Part shown: one piece after another, positions 53,203-62,189 of the stretch | How positions within the stretch are numbered: the stretch's first letter is position 1 | Layout: each line of letters opens with the position of its first letter | NCBI RefSeq assembly: GCF_042677005.1 | Contig: NZ_JBHTIF010000003.1 | Location: 62,001-126,000 of the forward strand | DNA: 64,000 nt | From: Lysobacter_I brunescens | GTDB taxonomy: Bacteria > Pseudomonadota > Gammaproteobacteria > Xanthomonadales > Xanthomonadaceae | Direction: 5' to 3' | Position numbers and translations under genes: made by a program | Notes under the pieces: model-generated | What the model was told of the DNA's origin: nothing | Seen by the model: only the letters and a program-made list of their open reading frames with translations | The model's database searches: none

Positions 53203-54897
53203 TCAGACCTTGATGTCCATGGGCTCCACCTTGGCCGCCGGCAGCAGGCGCTGGGTGAAGTACTTGTCCTGGAAATACTTGATCTTGTCGCACAGCACCG
53301 GGTGCGGGATGCCTTCGTAGAAGAAGATCTCCTTGTCGAAGCCGATCGCCTTCAGCTCCTGCGGCAGCATCAGCGCGCGGCGCTCCTCGGATTCGCTGCG
53401 GCTGAATTCGCGGCCCCGGGTGAAGCTGTCCTTCTTGACCGTGGTGTAGCCGAGCATCTCGGAGTAGTCGTTCGCGTCCTGCTGTTCGCGCGGCGCATAC
53501 ACGATCTGCATCGCGTGGTTGGTGATCATCGTGCGCGACAGGTCCTTGCCGTAGGTCGCGTCCAGCTGCGACATGCTCTGGATGATCGGCAGCAGGCGGA
53601 TGTTGTAGCCGGCCATGTAGGACACGGCGGTCGCGATGATGTCGACCTTGCCGATGGCGGTGAACTCGTCCATCAGCAGCAGGCACTGGTGCTTCAGCTC
53701 CTTGTTGTTCTGCGGCAGCTCCTTGGTGTTGAGGTTGATGAGCTGGCTGAAGAACAGGTTGATGATCAGGCGGCTTTCGGCCAGCTTGTTCGGCTGGATG
53801 CCGATGTAGATGGTCATCTTCTTCTTGCGCACGTCGGTGAGCAGGAAGTCGTCGGCGCTGGTCACCGCGTCGAGGATCGGGTTGATGAAGCCGTTCAGCG
53901 GCTCCTTGAACGTGCCGAGGATCGAGGCGAAGGTCTCGTCCGCCTGCGACAGCATGCCCGCGAACGCGGTCTTCGCGTGGCTGCTCAGGAACGGGCGCTG
54001 CGACAGGTCCTTGAGGAAGGGCTTGAGCTCGCTCTGCCCATCGCCCGAGGACAGGCGGTACACCGCGCCCAGCGACGGCGGCCTGGAGAACGGGAAGCCG
54101 ATCTTCTGGTCGTCCTCGTATTTCTCGAACAGGTACAGCGTGAAGGCCATGAACGCGTTGCGCGCCTGGCTGACCCAGAACTTCTGGTCCTCGGCACCGT
54201 CGGGGTAGAGCATCGCCGCGATGCTCATCAGATCCGACACGCGGAACGCCGGGTCGCTGGACACATAGGTCAGCGGGTTCCAGCGATGGCTGCGACGGTC
54301 CTCGGCGAACGGGTTGAACAGGTAGATCTCGTGTCCCTGGCTCTGGCGCCAGCCGCTGGTCAGGTCGAAGTTCTCCTGCTTGATGTCCAGGACCACCATC
54401 GATTCCTGGTAGTCGAGCAGGTTGGGGATCACGATCCCCACGCCCTTGCCCGAGCGGGTCGGCGCGGCGAGGATCACGAACTGCTGGCCGCCCAGGCGCA
54501 GCAGCTTGCCGCCGAACTTGCCGACCACGATGCCGTTGGCCTGGGTCTTGAAGAAGCCTTTCTCGGACAGGTCGCCGCCGGTCGCGAACCGGGCGTCGCC
54601 GTGCAGCGACTTGGCCTTGGGCTTCAGGGCCAGGACCAGCAGCGCCAGCCATGTCACGAGTGGAATGCCGAAGCCGAACGCGCCGCTCGACTTGATCTTC
54701 TTCACATAGGGCGCGACCTGCGGGACGTCGATCACCTTCCAGTAGCCCAGCCAGGTGTCCCAGGCCAGCGGCGGCGGTTGCGGCAGCTTCAGCCGCATCA
54801 GCAGGATGTAACCCGAGAGGTACAACCCGGCGACGAGGGCGGCCAGGAGCAGCACGCCGAGGAAGATCAGTTTGGCTTTGGTGTTCTGTTGGCTCAC
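53203..54897 (-). CDS. virD4: type IV secretion coupling ATPase VirD4
   Basis: A 564-residue coupling protein that selects and delivers substrates to the type IV channel. Two N-terminal membrane helices (about 8-30 and 72-92) precede the ATPase domain. Walker A is APTRSGKG (K151) and Walker B is LLLMDEF (D410, E411). A GTG at 54897 with AGGA 9 bases upstream marks the start; the frame stays open further upstream without homology. It is transcribed away from virB1, unlike the usual virD4-virB7-... order in Xanthomonas. Confidence 0.93.
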   Translation of the reverse strand: MSQQNTKAKLIFLGVLLLAALVAGLYLSGYILLMRLKLPQPPPLAWDTWLGYWKVIDVPQVAPYVKKIKSSGAFGFGIPLVTWLALLVLALKPKAKSLHGDARFATGGDLSEKGFFKTQANGIVVGKFGGKLLRLGGQQFVILAAPTRSGKGVGIVIPNLLDYQESMVVLDIKQENFDLTSGWRQSQGHEIYLFNPFAEDRRSHRWNPLTYVSSDPAFRVSDLMSIAAMLYPDGAEDQKFWVSQARNAFMAFTLYLFEKYEDDQKIGFPFSRPPSLGAVYRLSSGDGQSELKPFLKDLSQRPFLSSHAKTAFAGMLSQADETFASILGTFKEPLNGFINPILDAVTSADDFLLTDVRKKKMTIYIGIQPNKLAESRLIINLFFSQLINLNTKELPQNNKELKHQCLLLMDEFTAIGKVDIIATAVSYMAGYNIRLLPIIQSMSQLDATYGKDLSRTMITNHAMQIVYAPREQQDANDYSEMLGYTTVKKDSFTRGREFSRSESEERRALMLPQELKAIGFDKEIFFYEGIPHPVLCDKIKYFQDKYFTQRLLPAAKVEPMDIKV

Positions 54898-55473
54898 GTT
54901 GCGGCGTCCTGCAGTGAACGGGCGGCCCGGACGCGCATCCCGGACGGACGCGCGTGGATGGGCCTGCGAAGGGAAGGGCGAGGGCGGCAAGCCCTGCCGT
55001 CGATGCGGCGTCGGGCATCGTACCGGAGTGTTGCGACAAGGTCTCCGGGTATGCGTGCCCCGGGGCATGCCTCAGGAAGACAGCCTGCATGGTTGAAAGG
55101 GGCATGGGCCGACGCAGCGAATGGTTTCGGATGAAACTTCGCCACGGTCTGTCCCTGCATGCACGCCTCCGGATCGATGGCTTCGATCCTAGAGCCTGTT
55201 CTCTACCTTTTCGAGACATCCTGCACGTCCTGGATCTGCATGTGCGACCAGCGAAAGCGGGTTACCATGCGCAGCCGCATCGTCGAACGGCCTCCACGGT
55301 TTCGTTCTGCGACGGAATGCGCGCTTTGGGGTATCATCAGCGCGCCCTTTTCGTTGACATGCAAAGCGGCCCTGTGGATATTGACTCGGGCAATAGGGAG
55401 GACAGGGGATGGCCCACATTGCTGGCATTGGAGGCGCGACGAAGGCCGTCGCCCAATACGGGAGGGCAGTGCA
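54898..55473. other. divergent control region of virD4 and virB1
   Basis: These 576 bases hold no supported gene. They must contain the virD4 promoter (minus) and the virB promoter (plus). The best plus-strand candidate is TTGACA at 55354 with GATATT 17 bases later. No palindromic operator stands out. Relatives carry virB7-B11 between these two genes, and no remnant of them is visible here. Confidence 0.6.
55354..55382 (+). promoter_or_regulatory. candidate virB promoter
   Basis: TTGACA (55354-55359) and GATATT (55377-55382) are 17 bases apart, with a TG just ahead of the -10 box. Transcription would begin about 85 bases before virB1. The -10 box matches consensus at four of six positions. 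Confidence 0.5.
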
Positions 55474-56481
55474 TTGTTGCCCGGCATGGAATTGATGGGC
55501 TGCCAGGGACTGGCCGTACCGTCCGAAGTGATGCATCACGTGGTGCGGGTCGAGTCCTCCTACAACCGATACGCCATCGGCGTGGTCGGCGGCCGGCTCG
55601 TACGACAGCCCAGGAATCTTCCCGAAGCCCTTGCGACCGTCCGCATGCTGGAGGGGCGCGGCTTCAACTTCTCGATCGGCCTCGCGCAGGTCAATCGCTA
55701 CAACCTCGACAAGTACGGACTCGACTCCTATGAGGAGGCCTTCGAGCCCTGCGCCAACCTGCGCGCGGGGTCGAAGATTCTCGCCGAGTGCTATCACCGC
55801 GCCGGCCGCGACTGGGGCAAGTCCTTCAGCTGCTACTACTCCGGCAACTTCTCCACCGGCTTCCGCCACGGCTACGTCCAGAAGATCTATGCCTCGCTTC
55901 GGCAGGGCAGGGAGACGAACGAGTCCACCGGGGCCGCGCCGATCGACGTCGTTTCGCGCGAGTCGCGACGCAGTGTCCCGGTGGACCGCCACCCCCTGTA
56001 CAGCCGCGCCGATCCCGATCAGGCCCGTCCTGATCAGGTCGATACCGCCGCCACGCAGGCGATCCTCCCGGCATCTCCGCTTTTGCCTTCCCCTGTCGCA
56101 GCCCCGTCACCGCGACCGCGCTGGGCCGCCCGCATCGTGTCGGATTCCTCGCGCGTCGAGCCCGTCGGCACCGCGGCCGCCCCTTCCATCGAACAGGTGA
56201 TGGAGGCCGCTGCGCGTCAGCCTGAGCCGACCGTCGTGGCGATGCCATCCGACCCGGCCGCCGACTTCCCGGGGCGCGCGGTCGTGAAGCCTGCATTCGC
56301 GGACGCCACGCGCGCGATCCCGACCGGTGTCGCCGCGCTAGCGCCTGCTGCAGGTCCGGCTTCCGGCCCGGCCGTCGTGCCGGCGACTGGCGCCCGACCT
56401 GCGCCCGTGTCTCAGATGCCGACACAGGACAGGGCCATGATCCTCAATGCACCGGCCCAGGATCGCGCCTTCGTGTTCTAG
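55474..56481 (+). CDS. virB1: VirB1 lytic transglycosylase
   Basis: A 335-residue peptidoglycan lyase that opens the wall for the secretion apparatus. The SLT domain (about 12-155) has catalytic E27 in VVRVESSYNRYAIG, then FSIGLAQVNRYN and SCYYSGNF. A long Pro/Ala-rich tail (about 160-335) is low complexity. The TTG at 55474 is chosen because GGAGGG lies 7 bases before it; an ATG at 55486 is in frame. No signal peptide is visible from either start, although the enzyme must reach the periplasm. Confidence 0.88.
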   Translation: MLPGMELMGCQGLAVPSEVMHHVVRVESSYNRYAIGVVGGRLVRQPRNLPEALATVRMLEGRGFNFSIGLAQVNRYNLDKYGLDSYEEAFEPCANLRAGSKILAECYHRAGRDWGKSFSCYYSGNFSTGFRHGYVQKIYASLRQGRETNESTGAAPIDVVSRESRRSVPVDRHPLYSRADPDQARPDQVDTAATQAILPASPLLPSPVAAPSPRPRWAARIVSDSSRVEPVGTAAAPSIEQVMEAAARQPEPTVVAMPSDPAADFPGRAVVKPAFADATRAIPTGVAALAPAAGPASGPAVVPATGARPAPVSQMPTQDRAMILNAPAQDRAFVF

Positions 56482-56511
56482 CCTAGCCCCTCAGGATTTT
56501 CCAACCCCCGA

Positions 56512-56527
56512 GCCGGCCCGGGCCGGC
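56512..56527. repeat. perfect palindrome between virB1 and virB2
   Basis: GCCGGCCCGGGCCGGC is a 16-base perfect palindrome 30 bases after the virB1 stop and 49 bases before virB2. As RNA it could fold only with a very small loop; as DNA it is symmetric. Together with similar structures before virB4 and virB5 it may tune expression between pilus genes. Confidence 0.6.
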
Positions 56528-56576
56528 AACCCAAGCCCCAGGTTCCACCCCACCAACACCCCCAAGGAGAAACCCC

Positions 56577-56966
56577 GTGAAGAGCTTCAACCACGACACC
56601 AAGCGTCACCTGTCCGCCGCGATGACGGCCCTCGTTTTCGTCGCCGCCCTGGCCCTGCCGAATCTCGCGTTCGCCGGCTTCGCCGATGAAGGCGGCAAGG
56701 CGTGCGGCTTCATGCAGAACATCACCGGCATCCTGAACATCATCTCGCTCGCCGTGGTGACGGTCGCCATCATCTTCGCCGGCTACCAGATCGCCTTCGC
56801 CCACAAGCGCATCTCGGACGTCGCTCCGATCCTGATCGGCGGCCTGCTGATCGGCGCTGCCGGCCAGATCGCCAAGATGCTGCTCGGCGACAGCGCCGAC
56901 GCCGGCTGCACCGGTGAAGGCGACATCTTCGCCATCGTGAACACCGTCCTGCCGCTGTATGCATAA
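56577..56966 (+). CDS. virB2: VirB2 major pilin
   Basis: A 129-residue pilin precursor. The signal peptide runs to about residue 33 (ALALPNLAFA). The mature part has Cys near its start (KACGF) and two membrane helices (about 50-70 and 82-100) joined by a short basic loop (AHKRISD), the standard VirB2/TrbC arrangement. An extra C-terminal tail has a second Cys. AAGGAGA lies 6 bases before the GTG start. It overlaps virB3 by eight bases. Confidence 0.9.
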   Translation: MKSFNHDTKRHLSAAMTALVFVAALALPNLAFAGFADEGGKACGFMQNITGILNIISLAVVTVAIIFAGYQIAFAHKRISDVAPILIGGLLIGAAGQIAKMLLGDSADAGCTGEGDIFAIVNTVLPLYA

Positions 56967-57348
56967 GAACGTCCTGTTCCGCGGCTGCACCCGCCCGGCG
57001 ATGTTCATGGGCGTGCCCTACGTACCGTTCTTCGTCGGTGCGGGCGGGTCGCTGCTGCTCGCGATGTACTTCGGACTGCAGTTCCTGCTGCTGATTCCGA
57101 TCGTCATCTTCGCGATGCGGCAGATGGCGCGGCGGGACGAGATGATCTTCCGCCTGCTCGGTCTCAACCTGCAGTTCCGGCTGAAGGCGAAGAACCAGCA
57201 GGCACACGGTGGCATGTGGGTGTTCAGCCCGCACAACCACCGCAGCACGCAGCCCGGCGCAGCGCGCCGTCTTTCGGGGCCGTTCTACATTTCCGGTCGC
57301 ATGACCGGGCCGGCGAATCCGAAGGCGGGCATGTCCCGGGCGAGGTGA
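56959..57348 (+). CDS. virB3: VirB3 inner-membrane protein
   Basis: A 129-residue protein. LFRGCTRPAMFMGVPYVPFFVGAG opens it, followed by one or two helices (about 18-55) and the RRDEMIFRLLGL segment that contacts VirB4. The C-terminal 50 residues are polar and Gly/Pro-rich, making the protein longer than many VirB3 (about 100). It starts inside the end of virB2. It assembles with VirB4 and VirB6 in the inner-membrane complex. Confidence 0.88.
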   Translation: MHKNVLFRGCTRPAMFMGVPYVPFFVGAGGSLLLAMYFGLQFLLLIPIVIFAMRQMARRDEMIFRLLGLNLQFRLKAKNQQAHGGMWVFSPHNHRSTQPGAARRLSGPFYISGRMTGPANPKAGMSRAR

Positions 57349-57391
57349 ACCGCTTGCGGCGTCGCATGACGCCGCAGGTCGTCCCGGCGCG

Positions 57392-57423
57392 ACGACCCGG
57401 CCTCGTTACCGAGGTCGGGTCGT
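57392..57423 (+). other. 14-bp hairpin between virB3 and virB4
   Basis: ACGACCCGGCCTCG and CGAGGTCGGGTCGT pair with one G-T mismatch around a TTAC loop. No T-run follows, so it is not a classical terminator. Its place between two genes of one operon suggests an mRNA processing or stability site. Confidence 0.65.
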
Positions 57424-57541
57424 GCCGTCGCACATGATGTGATCGGGCTGCCATGCTTCGTCGGCAACCCGCTGTTTCCCCATCCGATGCCGATCACGGG
57501 CATTGGCCGCTCGCTCCGCAGCACCGACCGCACAAGACCGC

Positions 57542-60004
57542 ATGTTCACGTCCGATACGCCGATCAGCGAATTCATCCCGTTCTCCTCGCACGTCTCGCC
57601 CACGGTTATCAAGACCCGGGACGGCGACTACCTGCTGTCCTGGCATCTCGAAGGGCTTCCTTTCGTCGGTCGCGAAGAGTGGGAGATCGAACACCGGCAC
57701 AACACGTTCAATCGCCTGCTGCAGACCCTGCGCGCGCCCGATTTCGTCAACGTCGCGTTCTGGGTGCACGACATCCGCCGCCGTCGCCGGATCAACGTCA
57801 AGAGCCAGTTCCGCCACCGCTTCAACCAGGAGATGTCGGACGCCTACTACGGCGCGCTCTCCTCGCAGAAGATCATGCAGAACGACCTGTACATGACGAT
57901 GATCTACCGACCGGTCGTGGGCGGTAAGCGTTTCGTCGAGAAAAGCACCGACCACGCCAAACTCAAGGCGGAGGAGGAGCAGGCCATCACCAAGCTGATG
58001 GAGCTCGCCGGCAACGTCGAAGCGGTCATCAAGGATTACTCGCCCTATCGCCTGGGCATGTACGAAGGCGCCAACGGCGTCGTCTTCTCGGAAACCCTCG
58101 AATTCCTCGGTTACGTGCTGAACCGCATCGAAGAGCCGGTGCCGGTGCTGCATGCGCCCATCTACAACTACCTGCCGGTGAGCCGGCACATGTTCTCCGC
58201 CAAGAGCGGCGACTTCGTGGTGACCACGCCCAACGGCGTCAATCACTACGGCGCGATCCTCAACGTCAAGGAATACTGCGACGCCACGTACCCGGGCATC
58301 CTCAACGGCCTGAAGTACATGGACTTCGAGTACGTCATCACCCATTCGTTCAGCCCCATGGGGCGTCAGGACGCGCTCAAGGTGCTCGACCGCACCAAAG
58401 GCATGATGATCTCCTCGGGCGACAAGGCCGTCAGCCAGATCGTCGAACTCGACTACGCCATGGACCAGCTGTCGTCCGGCAACTTCATCCTCGGCGAGTA
58501 CCACTTCATCATCGCGATCTACGCCGACAGCCAGGATCTCCTCAGCCAGCGCGTCGCGTCCACGCGAGCCGAGCTGTCCAACGGCGGGTTCGTCTCGTCG
58601 AAGGAGGATCTCGCGATCTCCTCGTCGTTCTACTCGCAGCTTCCGACCAACTGGAAGTTCCGCACCCGGATCGCCAACGTCAGCTCGCTGAACTTCCTCG
58701 GCCTCTCGCCGCTGCACAACTTCGCCTCCGGCAAGCGCGAGAACAATCCCTGGGGGCAGTGCGTCACGACCCTGCAGACGACCAACGGCCAGCCCTACTA
58801 CTTCAATTTCCACGCCACGCACCCGGCCGAGAATTCGCTCGGCGAGAAGGCGATCGCCAACACCATGGTCATCGGCAAGTCCGGTACCGGCAAGACGGCG
58901 TTGATCAACTTCCTGCTCAGCCAGGTGCAGAAGTACGAGCCCTGTCCGACGATCTTCTTCTTCGACAAGGATCGCGGCGCCGAGATCTTCGTCCGTGCCT
59001 GCGGCGGCAACTATCTCGCTCTCGAGAATGGCCAGCCGACCGGCTTCAATCCCTTCCAGTGCGAGCGCAACGAGGCGAACGTGCAGTTCCTCGCGGACCT
59101 CGTCAAGGTGCTGGCGGGCAAGAAGGAATACACCTCCCGCGACGAGGAAGACATCTTTCGCGCGGTCGAGAACATGCTCGACACGCCGAAGCACCTGCGC
59201 AGCATGACCAACTTCCAGAAGAGCCTGCCCAACATGGGCGACGACGGGCTTTTCGCGCGCATGCGCAAGTGGACGACTGCAGGCTCGCTGGGCTGGGTGT
59301 TCGACAACCCGCAGGACACCATCGACCTGCAGAAGGCCAACATCATCGGTTTCGACTACACCGACGTCATCGACAACCCCGAAGTGCGCGTGCCGGTGAT
59401 CAACTACCTGCTGCACCGTCTTGAGGAACTGATCGACGGCCGTCCGCTGATCTACGTCATGGACGAATTCTGGAAGATCCTCGACGGCGAAGGCGGCCTG
59501 AAGGAATTCGCCAAGAACAAGCAGAAGACCATCCGAAAGCAGAACGGCCTCGGCATCTTCGCGACCCAGAGCCCGGAGGACGCGCTCAAGAGTTCGATTT
59601 CCGCGGCACTGATTGAGCAGACCGCGACCATGATCCTGCTGCCCAACCCGAACGCCAACCGCGACGACTACGTGGAGGGTCTCAAGCTGACCGAAGCCGA
59701 GTACCAGGTCGTCAAGAGCCTGGACGAACGCTCGCGCTGCTTCCTGGTGAAGCAGGGTCACGCGTCCAGCGTCTGCCAGCTCAACCTGCGCGGCATGGAC
59801 GACTCGCTCGCGGTGATCTCGGCCTCGACCGACAACATCGAAATACTGCACCAGGTCCTGGCCCGCACCGCCGAGCGGAAGGGCGTTTCCGAGGGCGCGC
59901 TGCATCCCGATGACTGGCTCGACGACTTCTACGAAAACCGCAAGGGCTCGGGCAAACGCCCCGGCCAGTCGTCCGGAGGCGGCCGTCAGGCGGTCGGCGC
60001 TTGA
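57542..60004 (+). CDS. virB4: VirB4 secretion ATPase
   Basis: An 820-residue ATPase that powers pilus assembly and translocation. The CagE/TrbE/VirB4 N-terminal domain (about 1-400) is followed by the ATPase domain with Walker A GKSGTGKT (445-452) and Walker B LIYVMDEF about 190 residues later, then IRKQNGLGIFATQSPED. The ATG at 57542 (MFTSDTPISEFIPFSSH) matches family starts; a TTG at 57503 would add 13 residues. GC content is high, in contrast to the genes after it. Confidence 0.95.
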   Translation: MFTSDTPISEFIPFSSHVSPTVIKTRDGDYLLSWHLEGLPFVGREEWEIEHRHNTFNRLLQTLRAPDFVNVAFWVHDIRRRRRINVKSQFRHRFNQEMSDAYYGALSSQKIMQNDLYMTMIYRPVVGGKRFVEKSTDHAKLKAEEEQAITKLMELAGNVEAVIKDYSPYRLGMYEGANGVVFSETLEFLGYVLNRIEEPVPVLHAPIYNYLPVSRHMFSAKSGDFVVTTPNGVNHYGAILNVKEYCDATYPGILNGLKYMDFEYVITHSFSPMGRQDALKVLDRTKGMMISSGDKAVSQIVELDYAMDQLSSGNFILGEYHFIIAIYADSQDLLSQRVASTRAELSNGGFVSSKEDLAISSSFYSQLPTNWKFRTRIANVSSLNFLGLSPLHNFASGKRENNPWGQCVTTLQTTNGQPYYFNFHATHPAENSLGEKAIANTMVIGKSGTGKTALINFLLSQVQKYEPCPTIFFFDKDRGAEIFVRACGGNYLALENGQPTGFNPFQCERNEANVQFLADLVKVLAGKKEYTSRDEEDIFRAVENMLDTPKHLRSMTNFQKSLPNMGDDGLFARMRKWTTAGSLGWVFDNPQDTIDLQKANIIGFDYTDVIDNPEVRVPVINYLLHRLEELIDGRPLIYVMDEFWKILDGEGGLKEFAKNKQKTIRKQNGLGIFATQSPEDALKSSISAALIEQTATMILLPNPNANRDDYVEGLKLTEAEYQVVKSLDERSRCFLVKQGHASSVCQLNLRGMDDSLAVISASTDNIEILHQVLARTAERKGVSEGALHPDDWLDDFYENRKGSGKRPGQSSGGGRQAVGA

Positions 60005-60045
60005 CTCCTGTCCTGAATCGCGCTTTAACCCGTTTCTAGCATCAA

Positions 60046-60069
60046 GGGAACGGCCCGCAAGGCCGTCCC
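60046..60069 (+). other. hairpin between virB4 and virB5
   Basis: GGGAACGGCC pairs with GGCCGTCCC around a CGCAA loop with a one-base bulge. A C-rich run follows rather than T, so termination is unlikely. It lies 42 bases after virB4 and 51 before virB5. Confidence 0.55.
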
Positions 60070-60119
60070 ATCCCCCACCCAAGACACTCGCTCTGACTGG
60101 ACCGCACTGGAGGTGCCCC

Positions 60120-60911
60120 GTGAAGACTGAACACAAGACCCGCCCGTCCTTCCGCAAGACCCCGCTCATGGCAGGCCTCGTCCTCGCCTGCGGCCTGTTC
60201 ACCGGCAATTCCAGCGCCCAGTGGGTCGTCACCGATCCCGGCCACACCGCCGGCACGCTCGCCGACATGGCCCAGAGCTGGGGCGAATTCATGGAACAGT
60301 ACAGCCGCTGGCAGCGACAGCTGTCCGAGTTCCAGGATGCGCTGACCCAAGTGACCAGCATCGTGCAGAACCCGAGTCTCATGCTTTCGAATTTCGACAC
60401 CAGCCTCAGGACAATCGACATAGACCATGGTGCCGAAATGCAATGCCCTGCTCCTCAGGGCAGTGGATTCTCCTTTGACAATCCCGCCAGTCTCTTCGCT
60501 TCGTTGGTGCCAAGCGCGAACGATGATGCTGTCCAGAAGCAATGGGTGCTGTGCAATCAGATCGTGCGTTTGAAGAACAGGAAGTACAACGATGTCGTGA
60601 ATTTCGCGAAGTCTGCAGAGGCCCGCAGCACTGAGGTTGGAAACATCATGTCGCAAGTGGGTGGCCCTGGTGGCAACAAGACTGAAGGCGCTCATAGGGC
60701 GAGCATGCTTCGTGCGACGATGCTCATGAATCAGCAGATCACTGAGATGAATTACGCTCAGGCTAAGATGGCTGCATACGATTCCGCGGTTGATCGTTTA
60801 CAGCGTGAGTCGAATGGTTATGCAATTCAGATGTTGAATGGTAAAAAAGGCCTGATGGGCCAGGCTGTTTCTCTCGCAGCCTTGAAGGGTGCGCTTGAGA
60901 TTGCAGATTGA
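60120..60911 (+). CDS. virB5: VirB5-like minor pilin
   Basis: A 263-residue exported protein. The signal peptide ends SSA-Q (residue 33). The mature part is mostly helical: SWGEFMEQYSRWQRQLSEFQDALTQVTS early and MNYAQAKMAAYDSAVDRL late, like VirB5/TraC tip proteins. GGAGGT lies 5 bases before the GTG. GC-rich codons stop near 60360 and AT-rich codons continue to the end, so the gene looks chimeric. Two Cys (about 103 and 141) lie in the second part. Confidence 0.82.
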   Translation: MKTEHKTRPSFRKTPLMAGLVLACGLFTGNSSAQWVVTDPGHTAGTLADMAQSWGEFMEQYSRWQRQLSEFQDALTQVTSIVQNPSLMLSNFDTSLRTIDIDHGAEMQCPAPQGSGFSFDNPASLFASLVPSANDDAVQKQWVLCNQIVRLKNRKYNDVVNFAKSAEARSTEVGNIMSQVGGPGGNKTEGAHRASMLRATMLMNQQITEMNYAQAKMAAYDSAVDRLQRESNGYAIQMLNGKKGLMGQAVSLAALKGALEIAD

Positions 60912-60986
60912 CTTCGTTTGCCGTGGCGGCTGATGGTCATGCCAGCATTCTCGTTGAATGGATCGTTTTGAGTAGGTAGGGGCGCA

Positions 60987-62189
60987 ATGGATTATCAAAT
61001 ACTAAATGTTGTTGGTCATGTCTCGGCATCCGGCTTGGACATGTTGCTCAATCCATTGGCCCAGTCGTGGGCTGAAGCTGGCTATTTCACGCTGATCTAC
61101 GACTTTCTCCACGATCAGATAAACGATTTCCGTGATGAAGTGCTGGGGCGTGCCTCAGCTCTCATCGGCGGCATCGCCTTGATTGTCATGATGTGCTGGG
61201 TGTTCTTCCAGGGCCTCCGAATGGTCACTGGGCAAAGTCGAGATTCGATGATGGCCTTGGTGATGAATTCGCTCAAGGCGACACTCATCATTGCTGCCGC
61301 TACATCGATGGGCGTCGCTGGGTCGGAAGTCAACGAAGTCCTTACCGAAGGTCTTCAGGCGACGATTACCGAATTGGTCACGGGCGAAGATGACACTTCC
61401 CCTAAAGAGCAGATCGATGAGAATCTGCTTTACATGCATCTTGCGATGACAAGCATCGATGCTGTGCAGATCGTCAATAACGATCAGATTCTCAACGACA
61501 AGAAGCAGCAGGCGTTGATGCTTGCTGGTGTCGGTACGGCTGGTCCGGCGATGACTGGAGCGGCCATGTTGTTGTTATATGAGGTCGCCATGGCCATGTT
61601 TATCGGCTTTGGACCTATCTTCATATTGTGTCTTTTGTTTGATTCGACGAAGTCGCTTTTCCAGCGATGGCTGCTTTATGGGATCGGAACCCTGTTTTCC
61701 ATGGCAGTGCTTTCGGCCATGGTCGCTATTGCCACCAAGGTTGTTGTAGCCGTGGCCGGTGCGTTCTGGGCCACTGCTGCTGCAGGTAGCTTGCTTGGTT
61801 TGAATTTCAATGATGGCTTTATGGGCATTGCTGTCCAGCAGGGCGGAATTGGCATCCTGCTTACTGTTCTCCTAATCAGCACTCCACCTATGGCTGCCAG
61901 CTTTTTCCAGGGCACCCTCGGTAGCTTCGCCCATTACACCGCGTGGCAGGGGGGCGGCAATGTTGGTCAGCGCCCAGGTGAGGCTGGATATCGCGGACAG
62001 AGTGCGCAAGCGCCTGCACCTAATCCCTCCAGTGGCAGTTACTCTGGTGGTTGGGGCGGGGCGTCGCAGCAGGCTTCAGCTCCCCCTGCGCCCAACTATA
62101 ACAACCCTGCCACCAATCCTAACTACGGTACACAGCAAGTTCAGGCTGATGTTGTAAAAACAGCTTCTAATCGCCCTAGGACAGAGTGA
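60987..62189 (+). CDS. virB6: VirB6 polytopic inner-membrane protein
   Basis: A 400-residue TrbL/VirB6 protein with about six to seven helices (about 58-78, 95-112, 180-215, 235-265, 285-310). A charged central periplasmic loop (TELVTGEDDTSPKEQIDENLL) and a Gly/Ser/Pro-rich tail of about 80 residues are present. FQRWLLYGIGTLFSMAVLSAMVAI is characteristic. It forms part of the channel in the inner membrane. AGGGG precedes the ATG. Codon use is AT-rich. The DUF4189 gene starts in its stop codon. Confidence 0.9.
   Translation: MDYQILNVVGHVSASGLDMLLNPLAQSWAEAGYFTLIYDFLHDQINDFRDEVLGRASALIGGIALIVMMCWVFFQGLRMVTGQSRDSMMALVMNSLKATLIIAAATSMGVAGSEVNEVLTEGLQATITELVTGEDDTSPKEQIDENLLYMHLAMTSIDAVQIVNNDQILNDKKQQALMLAGVGTAGPAMTGAAMLLLYEVAMAMFIGFGPIFILCLLFDSTKSLFQRWLLYGIGTLFSMAVLSAMVAIATKVVVAVAGAFWATAAAGSLLGLNFNDGFMGIAVQQGGIGILLTVLLISTPPMAASFFQGTLGSFAHYTAWQGGGNVGQRPGEAGYRGQSAQAPAPNPSSGSYSGGWGGASQQASAPPAPNYNNPATNPNYGTQQVQADVVKTASNRPRTE

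Noticed and set aside
51709..55134. 1141-codon open frame on the plus strand
   Set aside because: It is antisense to the amidohydrolase and virD4 genes, with a composition typical of the complement of GC-rich codons and no recognisable domain.
57494..60421. 975-codon minus-strand frame
   Set aside because: Complement of virB4 and virB5; no domain, no ribosome site.
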